DNA from: Streptomyces rhizoryzae
GTDB lineage: Bacteria; Actinomycetota; Actinomycetes; Streptomycetales; Streptomycetaceae
Reading direction: 5' to 3'
Length of the DNA stretch: 64,000 bases
Assembly: GCF_023155275.1 (NCBI RefSeq)
Contig: NZ_JALMUV010000008.1
Location: 62,001 to 126,000, forward strand
The position numbers were made by a program, and so were the translations under genes. A model generated the notes under the pieces. That model saw only the letters and a list, made by a program, of their open reading frames with translations, had not been told where the DNA came from and did not search any database. Shown here one piece after another: positions 35,782-45,094 of this stretch (position 1 is its first letter; each line of letters begins with the position of its first letter).

Positions 35782-36902
35782 CGGGCGACGGCACCCGCGC
35801 GGTACGGGCCGGACTCCCCGCACCGGAAGCGTACGAACCGCCCCTGCCCGGGCCGGTGTTCGCCGCCCACTACCACCTCCCCGGGGAGGCCGCCGGCCCG
35901 TACACCTACGGGCGCGACACCAACCCCACCTGGACGCACCTGGAAGCCGCCATCGGCGAGCTGGAGTCCCCGGACGAGCCCGCGCACACCGTCGCGTTCG
36001 CCTCCGGGATGGCGGCGATCACCGCCGTCCTCTTCTCCCAGCTGCGCACCGGCGACGCGGTGGTGCTGCCCGCCGACGGCTACCAGCTCCTGCCCGCCGT
36101 CCGCGCCCGGCTGGAGAGCTACGGCATCGAGGTCCGGACGGCGCCCACCGTCGGCGACGCCCAGCTCGACGCGCTGGACGGAGCCCGGCTGCTGTGGATC
36201 GAGTCGCCCTCCAACCCCGGCCTCGACGTGTGCGACATCCGGCGGCTGGCCGACGCGGCGCACGCCCGCGGCGCCCTGGTCGCGGTGGACAACACCCTGG
36301 CCACCCCGCTCGGCCAGCGCCCGCTGGATCTCGGCGCGGACTTCTCGGTCGCCAGCGGCACCAAGGCGCTGACCGGCCACGGTGACGTCCTGCTCGGGTA
36401 CGCCACCACCCGGGACGCCGCGCCGGCCGACGCCGTCCGGCTGTGGCGCAAGACGGTCGGGGCGATCCCCGGTCCGATGGAGAGCTGGCTCGCCCACCGC
36501 TCGCTCGCCACGCTGGCGCTGCGGGTCCGCCAGCAGGCGGCCGGTGCGCTGGCCCTCGCGACCGCGCTCACCGGCCGCCCCGAGGTCACCGGACTGCGCC
36601 ACCCCGGCCTGCCCGGCGACCCCGCGCACGCGCTCGCCGCCCGGCAGATGCGGCCCGGCCGCTTCGGCTGTGTGGTGTCCTTCGTGCTCCCGGACCGGGC
36701 GCACGCCGAGCGGTTCCTGACCGCGCTGACGCTGGTGGACGACGCGACCAGCTTCGGCGGCGTGCGGTCCACCGCCGAACGGCGCGCCCGTTGGGGCGGC
36801 GACGCGGTGCCGGAGGGCTTCATCCGCTTCTCCGTCGGCGTCGAGGACCCCGAGGACCTGGTCGCCGACGTCCTGCGCGCACTGGACGCGGCGAAGGAGT
36901 GA
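35778..36902 (+). CDS. Cys/Met-metabolism PLP-dependent enzyme (cystathionine gamma-synthase/lyase family)
   Basis: 374 residues. Features: YTYGRDTNPTWTHLEAAIGELE, FASGMAAITAVL, IESPSNPGLDVCDI, VDNTLATPLGQRPLDLGADFSVASGTKALTGHGD (PLP lysine in SGTKALTGH) and RFSVGVEDPEDLVADV. Either a trans-sulfuration lyase or synthase. Subfamily cannot be decided by eye. ATG at 35778 overlaps the ptpA stop. Confidence 0.88.
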   Translation: MTGDGTRAVRAGLPAPEAYEPPLPGPVFAAHYHLPGEAAGPYTYGRDTNPTWTHLEAAIGELESPDEPAHTVAFASGMAAITAVLFSQLRTGDAVVLPADGYQLLPAVRARLESYGIEVRTAPTVGDAQLDALDGARLLWIESPSNPGLDVCDIRRLADAAHARGALVAVDNTLATPLGQRPLDLGADFSVASGTKALTGHGDVLLGYATTRDAAPADAVRLWRKTVGAIPGPMESWLAHRSLATLALRVRQQAAGALALATALTGRPEVTGLRHPGLPGDPAHALAARQMRPGRFGCVVSFVLPDRAHAERFLTALTLVDDATSFGGVRSTAERRARWGGDAVPEGFIRFSVGVEDPEDLVADVLRALDAAKE

Positions 36903-37020
36903 CGCCGGCCGGGCGGTCCCGTACCGCGCGGCTGCGCGGAAGGGGCCGGCAGGGTATCCCCCCTCGTCACCCTGCCGGCCGGCGGCTCCGTGAGACCGGT
37001 CCGGATACGCCACGGACCGA

Positions 37021-37036
37021 TGTTTCACGTGAAACG
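37021..37036. other. parS site
   Basis: TGTTTCACGTGAAACG, exact core with the last outer base changed. In the gap between the PLP enzyme and the LysR gene, 120 bases upstream of the latter. Confidence 0.92.
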
Positions 37037-37155
37037 AACCGCTCTTACCAAGCTAGTTGACTGAGCGTCAGTGTCCAATCACGCTAGCGACACGGCCCTA
37101 TCGGCAAATTTATCGGTGGCCCGCGACCAGGCCCCCAGGGCGCAGGAGGGACGCG

Positions 37156-38052
37156 ATGGACCTGACACTGCTGCGTACCTTCGTCACGGTCCACCGGGCG
37201 GGCTCCTTCACCCGCGCCGCGGCGTTACTGGGACTCTCCCAGCCCGCGGTGACCAGCCAGATCCGCACGCTGGAACGGCAGTTGGGCCGCCCGCTCTTCG
37301 TCCGCCGCGCCCGCGGCGTCACCGCCACCACCTTCGGCGACGAACTCGCCCACAAGGCCGCGCCGCACCTCGACGCCCTCGCCGAGATCACCGAGGCCGG
37401 CCTCGATCCGGACTCGCCCACCCGCACCCTCCACCTCGGCGGACCGCCGGAGTTCACCGCCGAGCGCGCGTTACCCGCCCTCAGTCCGCTGATCACCCAG
37501 GGCCTGTCCATACGGACCGCCTTCGGCGCCGCCGACGCGCTGCTGACCGGCCTGGCCGCCGGCCACCACGACCTGACCGTGACCACCGTCCGCCCGCGCG
37601 GCGGACTGCTCACCGCCACCCCGCTCTGCGACGAGGAACACGTCCTGGTCGCCGCACCGCGCTGGGCGGCCCGGCTGGGCGGCCCGGACGTCCTGCGCGC
37701 CCGCGGCGTCCGCGCCCTGGACCCGGTCCCGCTCGTCGAGGTCCACGAGAGCCTGCCGCTGATCGCCCGCTACTGGGCCGCCGTCTTCGACGCCAAACCG
37801 ACCGCCGCCGCCGCGGTGGTCGCCGGCGACCTCCGGGCGGTGCTGGCCTGCGTCTCGGCGGGCGCGGGGCTGGCCGTGCTGCCCCGGTACCTGTGCGCCG
37901 AGGCGCTCGGCCGCGGGACCGTGGTCGCCCTCCTCGACCCGCCGGTGCCGCCGCTGCGCACCTACTTCCTGGCCGTACGGACCGGGACGCTGGGGCTGCC
38001 GCACATCGCGCGGGCGCACGAGTGGCTGCTGCGCACCGCGGCGGACTGGTGA
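37156..38052 (+). CDS. LysR-family transcriptional regulator with two TTA codons
   Basis: 298 residues. The HTH (MDLTLLRTFVTVHRAGSFTRAAALLGLSQPAVTSQIRTLERQLGRPLF) and a LysR effector domain with GGPPEFTAERALPAL, VTTVRPRGGLL and VSAGAGLAVLPRYLC. TTA codons at 37225-37227 (codon 24, inside the HTH) and 37471-37473 (codon 106) make it strongly bldA-dependent. AGGAGGG precedes ATG 37156. Target genes are not indicated. The neighbour upstream is a Cys/Met PLP enzyme. Confidence 0.9.
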   Translation: MDLTLLRTFVTVHRAGSFTRAAALLGLSQPAVTSQIRTLERQLGRPLFVRRARGVTATTFGDELAHKAAPHLDALAEITEAGLDPDSPTRTLHLGGPPEFTAERALPALSPLITQGLSIRTAFGAADALLTGLAAGHHDLTVTTVRPRGGLLTATPLCDEEHVLVAAPRWAARLGGPDVLRARGVRALDPVPLVEVHESLPLIARYWAAVFDAKPTAAAAVVAGDLRAVLACVSAGAGLAVLPRYLCAEALGRGTVVALLDPPVPPLRTYFLAVRTGTLGLPHIARAHEWLLRTAADW

Positions 38053-38105
38053 GGGGGTGGTGGGACAGGGGTTTCACCCGCCGGTGTCTGCGGCATCTGT
38101 CCCCT

Positions 38106-38585
38106 ATGACCGTACGGCCAGTCGTGAAACGCACCGCCCGCGCGATTCTGCTCGACGGAGCGGACCTCATCCTGATCAAGCGCACCAAACCGGGCCGGGC
38201 GCCGTACTGGATCACCCCCGGCGGCGGCGTGGAGCCGGGCGACGCCACGGTCATCGAGGCCCTCCACCGCGAGCTGGACGAGGAGCTGGGCGCCAAGGTC
38301 ACCGATGTGGTGCCGGTCTTCGTCGACACCGTCGAGCACCTCACCGACGGCGGGGTGGACGGCGTCAAGGTCCAGCACTTCTTCGTCTGCCGGCTGGACT
38401 CGATGGATCCGTCCCGCCGGCACGGCCCCGAGGTCGACGAGCCGTGCGGCGAGTACGAGATCGTCCGGGTGCCCTTCACCCGGGTCGGGATCGCCTCGGT
38501 CGACGTGGTCCCGCTCTCCCTGCGGCACTACCTCGACGGCAACATCGAGGGCGTCCGCGCGATGCACGCCCCCGATCTCGGCTAG
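38106..38585 (+). CDS. NUDIX hydrolase
   Basis: 159 residues. Complete Nudix box in ITPGGGVEPGDATVIEALHRELDEELGA (G-x5-E-x7-REL-x-EEL-G). It starts with RTARAILLDGADLILIKRTKPGRAPYW. Hydrolyses nucleoside diphosphates linked to another moiety; substrate unknown. ATG 38106 lies 53 bases after the LysR stop. Confidence 0.9.
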   Translation: MTVRPVVKRTARAILLDGADLILIKRTKPGRAPYWITPGGGVEPGDATVIEALHRELDEELGAKVTDVVPVFVDTVEHLTDGGVDGVKVQHFFVCRLDSMDPSRRHGPEVDEPCGEYEIVRVPFTRVGIASVDVVPLSLRHYLDGNIEGVRAMHAPDLG

Positions 38586-38597
38586 CGGACCGCCGGC

Positions 38598-39524
38598 TCA
38601 GCCGTCGCGCCGGTCGAACCAGCCGCGGAAGCCGGCGGAGTCCTCGGCGGGGCGGCGCGGCCGGGCGCGCGCCAGCACCTGTTCCACCCGGTCCAGGAAC
38701 TCACCGTTCAGCTGCGCGGCCACCTCGTCCCGCGGCGCCGGCCGCGCACCGGGCGCATGGACCGGACCGGCGCCGCCCGCCGACTCCGGGGGCACGTCCT
38801 CGTGCAGGCCGCCGCGCAGGTGCGCGTGGGTGTGCTCCGGGGGCCGGAAGGGCGGGCGGCGGTCCGCCTCGGCGGCGGCCCCGAAGAAGTCGCCGCCCTT
38901 GCGCTTGACGTCGTCGGTGCCCCAGGACCGCGCCCGGCGCGCGCCGGCCGGGACCTTCTGGAGGTGCGGTATGTGCTTGGCGCAGTGGATGTACGCCTCC
39001 TCGACCTCGACCATCACCCACAGCTGGGCCCGCCGACCGGGCACCGGGTCCACCGGCAGGCCCGGGTAGTGGGCCCGCATCTCCTCGTCCAGGACGACCC
39101 GGGCCCGGCCGTTGACGTGCAGCCCGATCCGGTCGCGGGTGAAGTCGATCATGAGGATGCCCAGCCGCGGGTTCTCGGAGAGGTTGCCGATCGACGCCAT
39201 GACGCCGTTGCCCCGGTATTCCGGGTACGCCAGCAGCCGCTCGCCCAGGACCTGGACGAATCCGGGCGGCCCGGCCCGGAAGGTGGAGTCGCACTCGCCG
39301 TGCCGGTCCGCGGTGGCCAGGAAGAACATCTCCTGGCGGGGCACGAACTCCCGCATCCGCGCGTTGAGATGGTCCAGGACCTGGTCCGCGTAGAAGCGGT
39401 CGGCACGCCCGGTCGTCCCGAGTCTCTGCTGCACGAGGTGCTCACCGTCGCTCCCGGGCCGCCGCGCCGTCCCGCGCCGCGCCCGTTCCTCCCCCGCCCG
39501 GCCGTATTCACCGTCTGCTGCCAA
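38598..39524 (-). CDS. Pyridoxamine-5'-phosphate-oxidase-like FMN-binding protein
   Basis: 308 residues from TTG 39524. The split-barrel domain (about 45-215) has FVPRQEMFFLATADRHGECDSTFRAGPPGFVQVLGERLLAYPEYRGNG, NLSENPRLGILMIDF, IGLHVNGRARVV and VEEAYIHCAKHIPHLQK. The last 90 residues are Pro/Arg-rich. Begins four bases after the globin-reductase stop, so the two are co-transcribed. Together they could form a flavin/heme redox pair, perhaps dealing with NO or oxygen. Confidence 0.85.
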   Translation of the reverse strand: MAADGEYGRAGEERARRGTARRPGSDGEHLVQQRLGTTGRADRFYADQVLDHLNARMREFVPRQEMFFLATADRHGECDSTFRAGPPGFVQVLGERLLAYPEYRGNGVMASIGNLSENPRLGILMIDFTRDRIGLHVNGRARVVLDEEMRAHYPGLPVDPVPGRRAQLWVMVEVEEAYIHCAKHIPHLQKVPAGARRARSWGTDDVKRKGGDFFGAAAEADRRPPFRPPEHTHAHLRGGLHEDVPPESAGGAGPVHAPGARPAPRDEVAAQLNGEFLDRVEQVLARARPRRPAEDSAGFRGWFDRRDG

Positions 39525-39528
39525 GGAT

Positions 39529-41295
39529 TCAGTCTCCCGTCGCTACCAGCTCTTCGATGGAGTCGTGCCGTATCCGGTCGGACGGGACACCGACCCCCAT
39601 GAGGGCCGCCACACCGCTGCGGATCAGTCCCGGCGGGCCCGAAAGGTATGCGTCGTATTCCCGGTACGGGCCGAATCGGCGTACCGCGTCCGGGAGTTGG
39701 CCGGTCAGGGTGGCGGGCCCGCCGCGGGTGCCCGGCCCGATGGCGACGACCGGGCGCACCGAGAGCCAGGGGTGGGTCCGCTCCAGGCGCAGCATGGTGT
39801 CGATGTCGTAGAGGTCGTGGTCGCTGCGGGCTCCGTAGAAGACGTCCACCGGGCGACGGGTGCCGTGCTCGGCGACGTCCTCGACCAGCGCCTTGATCGG
39901 GGCGATACCGGTGCCGCCGCCGACGCACAGCAGGCCGCTGCGGGTGGCGTGGTCGACGGTCATCGTGCCGCCGGGCCCGCCGAGCCGCAGCACGTCGCCG
40001 GGGCGGGCGCGGTGCACCAGGGCGTTGGAGACCCAGCCGGCCGGGACCGCCTTCACGTGGAACGAGAGCAGGCCGTCGGAGCGCGGGGCCGACGCGAAGG
40101 AGTAGTGCCGCCAGACCCGCGGCCACCAGGGGGTCTCCAGGCTGGTGTACTGGCCGGCGCGGAACGGGTACGGCTGGTCCGGGCGGACCGTCACCACCGC
40201 GGTGTCCGGGGTGCGCAGCTCGTGGGCGACGATCTCGGCCTGCCACCAGGCCGGGGCGACCGCCTCGTCCTCGGCCGCCGCGTCGATCATGATCTGCGAG
40301 AGGGCGGTGTACGCGCGCACCCACGCGCCCTCGGCTTCCGGGCTCCAGACGGCCGTGGCATACCGGGACAGCGCGCTCAGCAGGCACTCGCCGACCGCCG
40401 GGTAGTGCTCGGGCCGGGTCCCGTACTTGCGGTGCCCGCGGCCGAGCCGGGAGAGGTACGCGGTCAGCGCCGCGGTGTCGTCGACGTGCTGGGCGGCGGT
40501 GAGCAGCGCCTTGAAGAGGCGGTCGCGCTGGACGTCCATCGAGGCGGGGAAGAGCGCCCGCAGGTCGGGGTGGCGGACGAACAGCAGCGCGTAGAAGTAC
40601 GAGGTGACCTGGTCGGCCGCCGGTTCGATCTCGGCCAGGGTACGGCGGATCAGGACCGCGTCGGGGGAGGCGGCCGCGGTGGACGAGCGCAGTGCGGCGA
40701 GGGAGGGCTCCGCGGCGGGGGGTGCCGGAGCGGCGGGTGGCGCCGGAGCGGCGGGGGGTGCCGGAGGGGTAGCTGGTGCCGGGGTCGGGAGGGGCGCGGG
40801 AGGGGCGGCAGGCGCGAACGGGGCCGGAGTGTCGACGGGGGCCTGTGGTGCGGGGGCCTGGGGTGCGGGAGACTCCGGTGCGACGGCCGAGGTGGGTGGG
40901 GCGGTGAGGCCGAAGGCGTCGAACGGGGTCGGCGCGGCGGACTCGTGGACCGGTTCCGGCTCGGCGGCGCGGGGCGGTGCCGGGGCGTCGGGCCGGCTGT
41001 CCTCGTGGCCCGCCGGCGGGTCCTGGTGCGGCACCCGCCGCGCCGCGGGCTCCCGGTCGGCGGCGGTGCCGACCGGGCGGATCGGGCTGACGGGCCGGCT
41101 GGGTATCCGCTCCGCTTCCTGCCGTTCGCCCGGGCCGGCCTCGTCCCGGTGCGCCGACTTCCGCTCATCGCCGGAATTCTGCCGGTCCTGTTGATCACCG
41201 GGAGATTTTGTCGACGGCGGGGTGAACCAGCCCCAATCGCCACTGCTGCCGCCGGGAGATCCGCTATCGGCCGACGTGGTGGTCGGAGCGTCCAT
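39529..41295 (-). CDS. Flavohemoglobin-like globin-reductase with long Pro/Ala N-terminus
   Basis: 588 residues. Residues 1-205 are Pro/Ala/Ser-rich and low complexity. The globin (about 211-345) has LIRRTLAEIEPAADQVTSYFYALLFVRHPDLRALFP and the probable proximal His (about 288) in LGRGHRKYG. The reductase has the FAD motif WRHYSFASAP and the NAD(P)H motif GGGTGIAPIKAL. Ordinary flavohemoglobins are about 400 residues and lack the N-terminal extension. Likely reactions are NO dioxygenation or oxygen-dependent NADH oxidation. Confidence 0.88.
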   Translation of the reverse strand: MDAPTTTSADSGSPGGSSGDWGWFTPPSTKSPGDQQDRQNSGDERKSAHRDEAGPGERQEAERIPSRPVSPIRPVGTAADREPAARRVPHQDPPAGHEDSRPDAPAPPRAAEPEPVHESAAPTPFDAFGLTAPPTSAVAPESPAPQAPAPQAPVDTPAPFAPAAPPAPLPTPAPATPPAPPAAPAPPAAPAPPAAEPSLAALRSSTAAASPDAVLIRRTLAEIEPAADQVTSYFYALLFVRHPDLRALFPASMDVQRDRLFKALLTAAQHVDDTAALTAYLSRLGRGHRKYGTRPEHYPAVGECLLSALSRYATAVWSPEAEGAWVRAYTALSQIMIDAAAEDEAVAPAWWQAEIVAHELRTPDTAVVTVRPDQPYPFRAGQYTSLETPWWPRVWRHYSFASAPRSDGLLSFHVKAVPAGWVSNALVHRARPGDVLRLGGPGGTMTVDHATRSGLLCVGGGTGIAPIKALVEDVAEHGTRRPVDVFYGARSDHDLYDIDTMLRLERTHPWLSVRPVVAIGPGTRGGPATLTGQLPDAVRRFGPYREYDAYLSGPPGLIRSGVAALMGVGVPSDRIRHDSIEELVATGD

Positions 41296-41750
41296 GGTCT
41301 GCCTCGCCTCGAACGTCTTTCGGTCGTCTTCGCCGTTCCGCTGACGGAACTGCCCGGAATTCCCCCGCCCTGCCCGGAATTCTTGAGCGGCCGCAGCAAC
41401 TCCGGCAACACCCACTCAAGCGGACACCTCGTACCTTCTTGCCGCAAGCGGCGCGCATGCCGTTCCCTCAGCATGCCGGTCGGCTCGCCGCGCCGGACAT
41501 ATATCGGGAAGTCCGGGCGAGACGGGCCGCCCACCCGCTAGGCTGACCGGCTTTGGCTGCCGTCCACCCACCCGCGGAGACCGCCGCCCCCGCCGAGCCG
41601 GACTCGACCATACCGGCAGTACTTGAAACCACAAGCCCGATCCGGGAACACTCCGCACGCCCCCGCCGATAACCGTGATCCGCACCACGGAAGGCAATTT
41701 CCCTGCACACAGCGGACGTATCCACCACGGAAAACGCACGGTCCGCCGAA
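41296..41750. other. Intergenic region upstream of the globin-reductase gene
   Basis: 455 bases that should contain the promoter of the globin-reductase/PNPOx-like operon. Open frames across it have no recognisable protein features, and I see no clear repeat or operator. Confidence 0.5.
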
Positions 41751-42386
41751 TTACCCGCCAGTACACACCAGTTCGTATGCGTCGCGCAGATCACGGCCGG
41801 TGTAGGCATAGGTGGCCAGCCCACTGACATGGTGATCCGCATTCACCGCCACCGATTCCGGTACCACGGTGAAGAGTTCGACGTCCGACATGGAGTCGCC
41901 GTACGCCACGCAGTCGCTCCGGGTCAGCCCGTACCGGGCGCACAGGGTGTCCGCGATCCGCACCTTCGCGGCCGACGAGAGGATTCCGGACGGTTCGAGC
42001 GGTTCCCGGATCGGCACCGCGGGCCAGCGGGAGCCGTGCGCGGTGTCGGCGCCCCACGCCACCAGCCGCTCGACGAAGAACCCGGGAGAGAGCGAAATCA
42101 CGGCGCACCGCTCGCCGCGCGCCCGGATATCGGCCCATACCTCCCGTATGCCGGTCAGCCACGGCGCGCCCTCGAAGGCCGCCGCGACCCGGTCCTCGGT
42201 CAGTTCGGCGGCCCACAGGGCGCAGGCCCGCTGCGCGAAGCCCACCGGGGTCAGCGCGCCGGCCGCGAACGCTTCCTCCAGAGCGGCGATCTCCCGGTCC
42301 AGGCCGAGCTGGCGGGAGATCTCCACGGCGGCCGCGGACCCGTGGAGCAGCGTGCCGTCCATATCGAAGAGATGCAGCTTGCCCAT
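41751..42386 (-). CDS. HAD-family phosphatase (SerB-like subclass IB)
   Basis: 211 residues. Motif I HLFDMDGTLLHGSAA, motif II CAVISLSPGFFVERL, motif III lysine in SSAAKVRIADTL and motif IV VAYGDSMSDVELF. A small helical C1 cap lies between motifs I and II, as in phosphoserine phosphatases. Substrate may be phosphoserine or another small phosphomonoester. Divergent from the membrane gene at 42509. Confidence 0.87.
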   Translation of the reverse strand: MGKLHLFDMDGTLLHGSAAAVEISRQLGLDREIAALEEAFAAGALTPVGFAQRACALWAAELTEDRVAAAFEGAPWLTGIREVWADIRARGERCAVISLSPGFFVERLVAWGADTAHGSRWPAVPIREPLEPSGILSSAAKVRIADTLCARYGLTRSDCVAYGDSMSDVELFTVVPESVAVNADHHVSGLATYAYTGRDLRDAYELVCTGG

Positions 42387-42508
42387 GCGCCGGAGCCTAA
42401 GTGCCGCCCCTGGGGGAGCGCGGGTGAACCGGTGTACTCGCCGCCGCGTACCCGCGGATACTCCCGGCGCCGGACGCCCTGCCGGGCGCCGCGCGCCACC
42501 GTGGAGAC

Positions 42509-43057
42509 ATGCCGCTGCGCCGTCCCGTCCGCCGGGCCCTCCTCGTCCTCCATGTCGCCGTGTCCGTCAGCTGGCTGGGGCTCACCGCCGGGCTCTGCGC
42601 CCTCGGCGTCGCGGGGTTCACCGCCTCCTCGGCGGCCACCGCGGCCGCCGCCTACCGGGCGATGGGGATCCTCACCGACCTGGTGGTGCTCCCTGTGGCG
42701 CTGCTCTCCCTGGCCGGCGGGGTGGCGCTGGCCCTCGGCACGCACTGGGGCCTGGCCCGTCACCGCTGGGTGCTCACCAAGTTCTGCCTGACGGTCCCGG
42801 CCGTCGCGCTCACCGTGCTCGTCCTGCGGCCCGGTCTCGCCCGGCTCGCCGCCGCGGCCGCCGCGGGCCGCCCCGCCCCCGAACCCGGCCTGCTCGTCGC
42901 ACCGGCGGTCGCCTCCGCCCTGTACCTCTTCCTGACCGCGGTCTCCGTCCTCAAGCCGTGGGGCCGCACGCGGCGCGGCGGCCGGCCGCGCGGGGGCACG
43001 GCCGGCCGGGAGGGAGGGGCGGGAACGGTCGGGTCCCCGGCCGGCCGGAAGGCGTGA
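42509..43057 (+). CDS. DUF2269-like membrane protein
   Basis: 182 residues with four transmembrane helices (RRALLVLHVAVSVSWLGLTAGLCALG; YRAMGILTDLVVLPVALLSLAGGVALALG; WVLTKFCLTVPAVALTVLVL; LLVAPAVASALYLFLTAVSVL). The spacing of His and Trp residues in the first helix matches the DUF2269 group. Basic Gly/Arg-rich tail. Function unknown. Confidence 0.75.
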   Translation: MPLRRPVRRALLVLHVAVSVSWLGLTAGLCALGVAGFTASSAATAAAAYRAMGILTDLVVLPVALLSLAGGVALALGTHWGLARHRWVLTKFCLTVPAVALTVLVLRPGLARLAAAAAAGRPAPEPGLLVAPAVASALYLFLTAVSVLKPWGRTRRGGRPRGGTAGREGGAGTVGSPAGRKA

Positions 43058-43194
43058 TCCCGTGAGGTGAGCCGGTGCTGCACGCGCCGGGCGCGGCCCT
43101 CCGCCCCGGTAGGGCAGCGCCGCCACCCGGGCTCCCCACCGGGACGGGCTGTGGGACGCCTGCCGTCCGGCGCGGGCGTCCGCTGCCCGGCCGG

Positions 43195-44415
43195 TCAGCC
43201 GCGCGCCGCCGGAACGGCCGCGTCCGCCGTCGCCGCCGGGCCGCCGGCGGCGACCACCTGGCCGCGGCCCGGCTGCCGGCGCTCCAGGGCGGCGGCCAGC
43301 ACCGCCACCCCCAGGGCGGCGACGGCCATCAGCGCACCCACCCAGTTGGGCGCGGTCAGGCCCAGCCCGCCGGAGATCACCAGGCCGCCGAGCCAAGCGG
43401 CCAGCGCGTTGCCGAAGTTGAAGGCCGCGATGTTGCCGGCCGAGGCCAGGGTGGGCGCGGCGGCCGCCTGGTCCAGCACCCGCTTCTGCAGCGGCGGGAC
43501 GGTCGCGAAGCCGAAGAAGCCGATCAGCGCGACGGTGACGACCGCCGCGGCCTTGTGCTGCGCGGTGAAGGTGAACGCGGCCAGCACCACGGCCAGGCCG
43601 GTCAGCGATGCGTACAGCATTGGCATCATGGCGCGGTCGGTGAACCGGCCGGAGACGAGGTTGCCACCGACCAGCCCGAGGCCGAAGACCGCGGTCAGCC
43701 AGATGACGGAGGACGGTGCGAAGCCGGTGACCTCGGTCATCATCGAGGCGAGGTAGGTGACGGCGGCGAAGACCCCGCCGAAGCCGAGGACGGTCATCAG
43801 CATCGCCAGGCCCACCTGCGGGTTGCGGAAGACCGCCAGCTCGCTGCCGATCCGGGCCGCCGCCCGGGCCCGCTGCGCCGGGATCAGCCGGACGATGCCG
43901 AGCAGCCCCAGCACGCCCAGCGCGGCGATCGCGTAGAAGGTGGTGCGCCAGCCGAACTGCTGGCTGAGCAGGGTGCCGGCCGGGACGCCCACGACGTTGG
44001 CCACGGTCAGCCCGCTGAACATCAGGGAGATCGCGGCGGCCCGCTTCTGCGGTGCGACGAGGTCGGCGGCCACCAGCGACCCGATGCCGAAGAACGCGCC
44101 GTGGGTGAAGGCCGAGACCACCCGGCCGGCGAGCACCAGCCCGAAGGTGGGCGCGAGGCCGGTGAGCAGGTTGCCCACCACGAACAGGCCCATCAGCAGC
44201 ATCAGCATCTGCTTGCGGGTGAAGCGGGTGCCGAGCGCGGTCATCAGGGGCGCGCCGACCACCACGCCGAGCGCGTAGACGGTGGTGGCGTAGCCGGCGA
44301 GCGGGATGGACACCCCGAAGCCGGCCGCCATGTCGGGCAGCAGGCCCATGACCGCGAACTCGGTCGTTCCGATCCCGAAGGCTCCGATGGCGAGCGCCAG
44401 GAGAGCAAGAGGCAT
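43195..44415 (-). CDS. MFS transporter (arabinose-efflux/AraJ-like, DHA1 type)
   Basis: 406 residues with twelve helices. N-terminus MPLALLALAIGAFGIGTTEFAVMGLLPDMAAGFGVSIPLAGYATTVYALGVVVGAPLM is the DHA1 efflux signature; GTRFTRKQMLMLLMGLF is motif A. Probable drug or metabolite exporter in the membrane. ATG 44415 follows GGAGGG. Divergent from a MarR repressor at 44546, which likely controls it. Confidence 0.9.
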   Translation of the reverse strand: MPLALLALAIGAFGIGTTEFAVMGLLPDMAAGFGVSIPLAGYATTVYALGVVVGAPLMTALGTRFTRKQMLMLLMGLFVVGNLLTGLAPTFGLVLAGRVVSAFTHGAFFGIGSLVAADLVAPQKRAAAISLMFSGLTVANVVGVPAGTLLSQQFGWRTTFYAIAALGVLGLLGIVRLIPAQRARAAARIGSELAVFRNPQVGLAMLMTVLGFGGVFAAVTYLASMMTEVTGFAPSSVIWLTAVFGLGLVGGNLVSGRFTDRAMMPMLYASLTGLAVVLAAFTFTAQHKAAAVVTVALIGFFGFATVPPLQKRVLDQAAAAPTLASAGNIAAFNFGNALAAWLGGLVISGGLGLTAPNWVGALMAVAALGVAVLAAALERRQPGRGQVVAAGGPAATADAAVPAARG

Positions 44416-44545
44416 GGGGTCCCTCCGATTGATTGCATCCATCCCTAACGAGCGTCCACAATAATTGCAGACGCCTGATACTTGCAAGCGCGGGATATTT
44501 CGTCTGTGGCCTATCCTGGCCCTACGACGGATGAGGAGGTCGGCG

Positions 44546-45028
44546 ATGACGCAGCGGACGCGGGAGACGACGGCGGCGCCGGAGGCCGCGGCCGGGGGCC
44601 TCGCCCAGGGCTGGTGCGCGCTGTCCGCGCTGCACGGCCGCATCGAGGCGCACATCGAGCGCGCCCTCCAGGCCCGGCACGACCTCAGCGTCCGGGAGTT
44701 CTCGGTCCTCAACGTGCTCAGCGCGCAGCACGACGGGCCGGGCGGCCACCTCCGGATGCACCAGGTCGCCGACGCGGTGGTGCTCAGCCAGAGCGCCACC
44801 ACCCGCCTGGTGACGCGCCTGGAGGACCGCGGACTGCTCTCCCGCTACCTCTGCCCGGACGACCGGCGCGGCATCTACACCAACGTCACACCCGACGGTC
44901 TGCGCCTGCTGGAGGAGGCCCGGCCCACGCACGACGCCGCGCTCCGCGCCTCGCTCCAGGAGGCCGCCGAGCGGCCGGAGTTGGCTCCCCTGGTGACCGC
45001 GGTCCGGGCGCTGGGCAGCTCGGCGTGA
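44546..45028 (+). CDS. MarR-family transcriptional regulator
   Basis: 160 residues. Winged helix: LSVREFSVLNVLSAQ, LRMHQVADAVVLSQSATTRLVTRLEDRGLLSRYLCPDDRRGIYTNVTPDG. ATG 44546 with GAGGAGGT. Divergent from the MFS exporter, the usual repressor-pump arrangement. The gap contains the palindrome CTTGCAAG (44481-44488) and a related ATTGCAG, candidate operator sequences. Confidence 0.9.
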   Translation: MTQRTRETTAAPEAAAGGLAQGWCALSALHGRIEAHIERALQARHDLSVREFSVLNVLSAQHDGPGGHLRMHQVADAVVLSQSATTRLVTRLEDRGLLSRYLCPDDRRGIYTNVTPDGLRLLEEARPTHDAALRASLQEAAERPELAPLVTAVRALGSSA

Positions 45029-45094
45029 CGCGGCCGGCCCGGCGGTCCGCCCGCACCCCGGTCCGGGCGGTGCGCACGGCATAGGGTCGCCCCC

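Noticed and set aside
40052..40070. parS-like TTCACGTGGAAC in the globin-reductase gene
   Set aside because: The right half is broken by an inserted G and it lies in conserved coding sequence (SFHVKAVP); not a ParB site by consensus.
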